Shown here: piece after piece, positions 37,838-41,527 of the stretch
How the letters are laid out: every line of letters begins with the position of its first letter
Numbering within the stretch: position 1 is the first letter of the stretch
NCBI RefSeq assembly: GCF_947489355.1
Contig: NZ_CANLDD010000041.1
Span: 1 to 41,527 of the forward strand
Source of the DNA: an uncultured Microbulbifer sp.
GTDB taxonomy: Bacteria; Pseudomonadota; Gammaproteobacteria; Pseudomonadales; Cellvibrionaceae
Reading direction: 5' to 3'
Length of the DNA stretch: 41,527 nt
Notes under the pieces: model-generated
Told to the model about the DNA's origin: nothing
The model's input: the letters and a program-made list of their open reading frames with translations, nothing else
Database searches by the model: none
Position numbers and translations under genes: made by a program

Positions 37838-37990
37838 CTGCGCCCCGCCGTTTGCGGGTACCGATCGGCTCGGATCTGGGACCCCTCGGCAACAGATGTT
37901 TAGACAACACGGCGCAAGCTCCCGAAATGCGGGTGGTGACTCATCAGTCCGCCCGCTGCTTCGTGTCGTCCATACCGGAGCAGAGAAAAT

Positions 37991-38302
37991 ATGTATGCTG
38001 TTTTTGAGAGTGGTGGCAAGCAACACCGCGTGGAAGAGGGCGAGGTACTTCGCCTTGAGAAATTGGAAGTCGCGACTGGAGAATCCATCGATTTCGATAA
38101 GGTGCTGATGGTGGTTGATGGCGACAAGATTGATATCGGTGCCCCCATTGTCAACGGCGCAACAGTGACTGCTGAAGTGGTCAACCACGGCCGCGGTGAG
38201 AAGGTGAAAATCATCAAGTTCCGCCGTCGCAAGCATTCCATGAAGCGCCAGGGGCACCGCCAGTGGTATACCGAAGTGAAAATCACTGGTATCAAAGCAT
38301 AA
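37991..38302 (+). CDS. rplU: 50S ribosomal protein L21
   Basis: The product has 103 residues, the same as E. coli, starting [27 protein letters not shown] and ending [17 protein letters not shown]21 binds 23S rRNA in the large subunit together with L20. A GGAG site lies 9-12 bases before the ATG. It is cotranscribed with rpmA from the promoter at 37809. Confidence 0.97.
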   Translation: MYAVFESGGKQHRVEEGEVLRLEKLEVATGESIDFDKVLMVVDGDKIDIGAPIVNGATVTAEVVNHGRGEKVKIIKFRRRKHSMKRQGHRQWYTEVKITGIKA

Positions 38303-38318
38303 AGAGGAGTAACGATTC

Positions 38319-38576
38319 ATGGCACATAAGAAAGCTGGCGGCAGTACGCGAAATGGCCGCGATTCCGAGAGTAAACGCCTTGGTGTTAAGCGCTTTGGCG
38401 GTCAGTCTGTTGCTGCAGGCAATATCATCGTTCGCCAGCGTGGCACCAAGTTCCACGCCGGGGTAAATATTGGTATGGGTAAAGACCATACTCTGTTCGC
38501 CACTGCGGACGGCGTTGTGAAGTTTGAAGTGAAGGGCCCCAACAACCGCAGGTTTGTTTCTATTGAAACAGCCTGA
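38319..38576 (+). CDS. rpmA: 50S ribosomal protein L27
   Basis: The product has 85 residues, the same as E. coli. It starts [29 protein letters not shown]; the flexible N-terminus reaches the peptidyl-transferase centre. It has no cleavable N-terminal extension of the Firmicutes kind. AGAGGAG precedes the ATG. A strong terminator follows, separating it from obgE. Confidence 0.97.
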   Translation: MAHKKAGGSTRNGRDSESKRLGVKRFGGQSVAAGNIIVRQRGTKFHAGVNIGMGKDHTLFATADGVVKFEVKGPNNRRFVSIETA

Positions 38577-38597
38577 ACGGAATCTGGCTCAAGCTTC

Positions 38598-38628
38598 AAA
38601 AAAGCCCCGCTTGCTGCGGGGCTTTTTT
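38598..38628 (+). terminator. Rho-independent terminator after rpmA
   Basis: Six A, a 7-bp stem GCCCCGC-TTGCT-GCGGGGC, and six T. It should end the rplU-rpmA message, so obgE needs its own promoter within 38629-38775. A second, T-less hairpin GGTTGCG/CGCAACC follows at 38646-38664. Confidence 0.95.
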
Positions 38629-38772
38629 GTTGTAAGACCCTGAGCGGTTGCGGAATACGCAACCTTGGGAGGTGGGCACTCGTAGTTTGGAGAACCTGTT
38701 GTCTGGCTTGGTGATGGGCATCTCACGTTTGCACACGGCGAGGGATAGATAATCGCTGAAGCGGTGGAGTAA

Positions 38773-39975
<1,203 letters not shown>

Positions 39976-40218
39976 ATGGCGCCGGTATGGCGGTGAGGCG
40001 CTGCATCCGGCCTGATCTGAGCATAGTGAGATTGAATAGTGGGCTGTGCGGTTAATTTGGTAACAATATTTTTTGCGCGCTTGACTGTCGTAATTATTTT
40101 TTCTGTGCTTTTTGTCAACTTAAATGATTTCGCTAAATCTCGGCTATAAACAAAGTACTATTTAATTAACCGCATGGCCCACTAGGCTCCACACCTAAAA
40201 CACAGAATCGCCAATACA
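39976..40218. other. AT-rich gap between obgE and the WYL regulator
   Basis: The composition drops sharply after obgE. Most of the gap is taken up by the inverted-repeat element at 40037-40184. A possible -10 (TATAAA at 40145-40150) for the regulator lies inside that element. Confidence 0.5.
40037..40184. mobile_element. Candidate 148-bp MITE
   Basis: The two ends, 40037-40057 and 40164-40184, are inverted copies matching at 19 of 21 bases (TAGTGGGC...GCGGTTAATT; the differences are the two central bases TG against CA). The interior is AT-rich, unlike the GC-rich surroundings, and encodes nothing. TA lies at each outer edge, as expected for insertion at TA. The outer sequence TAGTGGGCTGT also resembles the IS5-like end at 41334-41346 (TAGGGGCTGTT). 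I infer a non-autonomous element. Confidence 0.55.
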
Positions 40219-40935
40219 ATGCATAAATCGGACAGGCTTTTTCAGTTGACGAACCTTCTGAGAGCGCACCAGCCAATAACCGCAAAGGATTTGGCAGAAA
40301 AGCTCGCTGTGTCTGAACGAACAATCTACAGGTATATGGACGATCTCTCTTTGTCCGGAATTCCTGTGTATGGTGAGGCAGGCATTGGCTATAGACTTTC
40401 AGAAGGCTTTGAACTTCCGCCCTTACAGTTAACGCAGCTGGAACTCGAAGCCCTTATTGTCAGTGTAGACATGCTTTCTTCATGGACTGGGCCAGAGCTG
40501 GGCAAAGCCTCTCGCGCACTATTGAGTAAAATTGAAGCAGGACTGTCAAACCCGACAAAGCTTGACGTTCAAAAAAACATCAGAGTCCCGGGAGAGCATT
40601 TACGGGCTATTGATTTCAAGCACTGGGATCAGCTGCATAAAGCAATAAATTCTCAGCAATGGGTGCACATCTCCTATAACTCGCTGGCAAACAAAGCCTC
40701 AAATCGCCTCATTTTTCCATTAGGCCTTTTCTATTGGGGGGGCAAATGGACGCTTGCCTGCTGGTGTAGCTTAAAAGAACAATATCGAGATTTCAGAGTA
40801 GATCGTATAGGAAGTATTGCTTCCGCAGTAGCACCAACGGTGATTCCAGATACAGTCAATTTAACCAATTGCATCAACTACCAGAGAAATCAATCTTTGC
40901 AATACGCTACTGACACAATGGTGTCAGGAGGATAG
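40219..40935 (+). CDS. HTH/WYL-domain transcriptional regulator (YafY type)
   Basis: The product has 238 residues. The N-terminal winged helix-turn-helix (1-60) reads MHKSDRLFQLTNLLRAHQPITAKDLAEKL and then SERTIYRYMDDLS, followed by GIGYRLSEGFELPPLQLT. A WYL-type domain spans about 140-215, with WVHISYNSLANKASNRLIFPLGLFYWGGKWTLACWC and FRVDRIGSI. WYL domains sense small ligands or nucleic acids. The gene is AT-rich and lacks a good ribosome-binding site. The next gene begins 34 bases later, so it is probably in the same unit. Confidence 0.85.
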   Translation: MHKSDRLFQLTNLLRAHQPITAKDLAEKLAVSERTIYRYMDDLSLSGIPVYGEAGIGYRLSEGFELPPLQLTQLELEALIVSVDMLSSWTGPELGKASRALLSKIEAGLSNPTKLDVQKNIRVPGEHLRAIDFKHWDQLHKAINSQQWVHISYNSLANKASNRLIFPLGLFYWGGKWTLACWCSLKEQYRDFRVDRIGSIASAVAPTVIPDTVNLTNCINYQRNQSLQYATDTMVSGG

Positions 40936-40969
40936 CCCAATACTGCAATCTCCACAAAAGGAGAGAATC

Positions 40970-41290
40970 ATGTTATATCGTACTGAAACAGCAGAGTTTA
41001 TGGGTCTTGAGTTTGCAAGTTTCCGCCTTGCTGAAGGCGCATTCGAAAAGGATTTGATCGCACTTTCAAAAGCGGTAGATGAAAGTTTTTTATCCGAACA
41101 GGAAGGCTTGCTTTCTCACTTTCTTCTGCGAGGTAAGGATGGCGTCTATGCGGATGTGGCTATTGCGACAACGCAAGCAAGAGCAGAAGAAATATGTCAA
41201 ATGTGGCTTGACAATGCCGTTGCCAAGCAATACTTGGAACTTCTTGATCAGGACTCAGTAGATATGTCATTTTGGTCGAGAATTACCTGA
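40970..41290 (+). CDS. Small protein of unknown function, partner of the WYL regulator
   Basis: The product has 106 residues with no membrane segment or signal peptide. I do not recognise it. The pattern of short strands and helices (FMGLEFASFRL ... ALSKAVDESF ... SHFLLRGKDGVYADVAIAT ... AEEICQMWLDN) would suit a dimeric alpha/beta-barrel of the antibiotic-monooxygenase type, but that is only a fold guess. An AAAGGAGAG site lies before the ATG. It is 34 bases after the regulator and is probably its target or partner. Confidence 0.7.
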   Translation: MLYRTETAEFMGLEFASFRLAEGAFEKDLIALSKAVDESFLSEQEGLLSHFLLRGKDGVYADVAIATTQARAEEICQMWLDNAVAKQYLELLDQDSVDMSFWSRIT

Positions 41291-41335
41291 TCAACAGGCG
41301 AGAGCCTAACCGTATTTTCCAGGGGGCTGCGCCTA

Positions 41336-41352
41336 GGGGCTGTTCCCGTTTC
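41336..41352. repeat. Probable outer end of an IS5-like element
   Basis: GGGGCTGTTCCCGTTTC begins right after CCTA and lies just outside the transposase stop codon. The sequence resembles the terminal repeats of IS5-family elements, whose target is often TA or CTAG. The other end lies beyond the window. Confidence 0.5.
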
Positions 41353-41527
41353 ACATGGGTAGCCATAGGAAGGCACAAGCCATAGCTACTGTGCTTTGAT
41401 AGCACCTCTTGAGTTTGTCGAAACGTGAGGCAATCGCGCGGTAGTGTTTCAATTGTATTAGTTCAGACCAAATCTGACACATCTCCTTGAAAAGAGGGGG
41501 TTTACCGGTTTTGATGAAGGTGACGAA
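41351..41527 (-). pseudogene. IS5-family transposase, C-terminal part (running off the window, perhaps degenerate)
   Basis: Minus-strand frame of 58 codons from base 41527 to a TGA at 41351-41353. The segment LKHYRAIASRFDKLKRCYQ followed by VAMACAFLWL matches the end of IS5-family DDE transposases (usually LKxFRxIATRYDK). The catalytic Glu normally about nine residues upstream (VER..FNRLK) reads IWSELIQLK here, so the third acidic residue seems lost or displaced. The gene is open to the window edge, so its full state cannot be judged. Confidence 0.65.

Overview
The window looks like chromosomal DNA of a GC-rich marine gammaproteobacterium. The ribosomal proteins read very close to the Escherichia coli and Pseudomonas versions. 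The order rplQ ... uvrA, MFS, ssb resembles pseudomonads. The rhombosortase/rhombotarget pair and pxpABC would fit the Cellvibrionales; Microbulbifer or a relative is my guess, made from memory without any search.

Layout. (1) 1-84 is the 3' end of tuf, closed by a terminator. (2) 171-4379 is a minus-strand accessory block between tuf and rpsJ: a rhombosortase with its probable substrate lipoprotein, a VOC protein, a sigma-70-like factor and a YbaK-type deacylase. (3) 4453-18736 is the S10-spc-alpha ribosomal protein supercluster (rpsJ to rplQ, with secY and rpoA). It has its own near-consensus promoter, structured non-coding stretches before rpsM and before rplQ, and a strong terminator after rplQ. 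(4) 18766-24976 is a mixed block: a DUF1315-type protein, a membrane-anchored unknown, a secreted pectinacetylesterase-family enzyme, the 5-oxoprolinase operon pxpABC and an AT-rich orphan. (5) 25060-32267 holds uvrA, a divergent GDP-mannose pyrophosphorylase/phosphomannose isomerase, an MFS transporter, ssb and a degenerate RmlD-like protein. (6) 32339-39975 holds fabA-fabB, galU-phosphomannomutase, ispB, rplU-rpmA and obgE. (7) 39976-41527 turns AT-rich: a 148-bp candidate MITE, a WYL-type regulator with a small partner gene, and the 3' end of an IS5-like transposase running off the window.

How the genes work together. Most of the window is housekeeping: ribosome and RNA polymerase assembly, secretion (SecY), nucleotide excision repair, single-strand DNA binding, unsaturated fatty acid synthesis and polyprenyl diphosphate synthesis. 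manC and the phosphomannomutase together supply GDP-mannose, and galU supplies UDP-glucose, for surface polysaccharide. The most interesting local system is the rhombosortase with a two-gene-operon target that carries both a lipobox and a C-terminal Gly-Gly/transmembrane/basic tail. The candidate MITE next to an IS5-like end and the two structured RNA leaders in the ribosomal supercluster are the other points worth checking.
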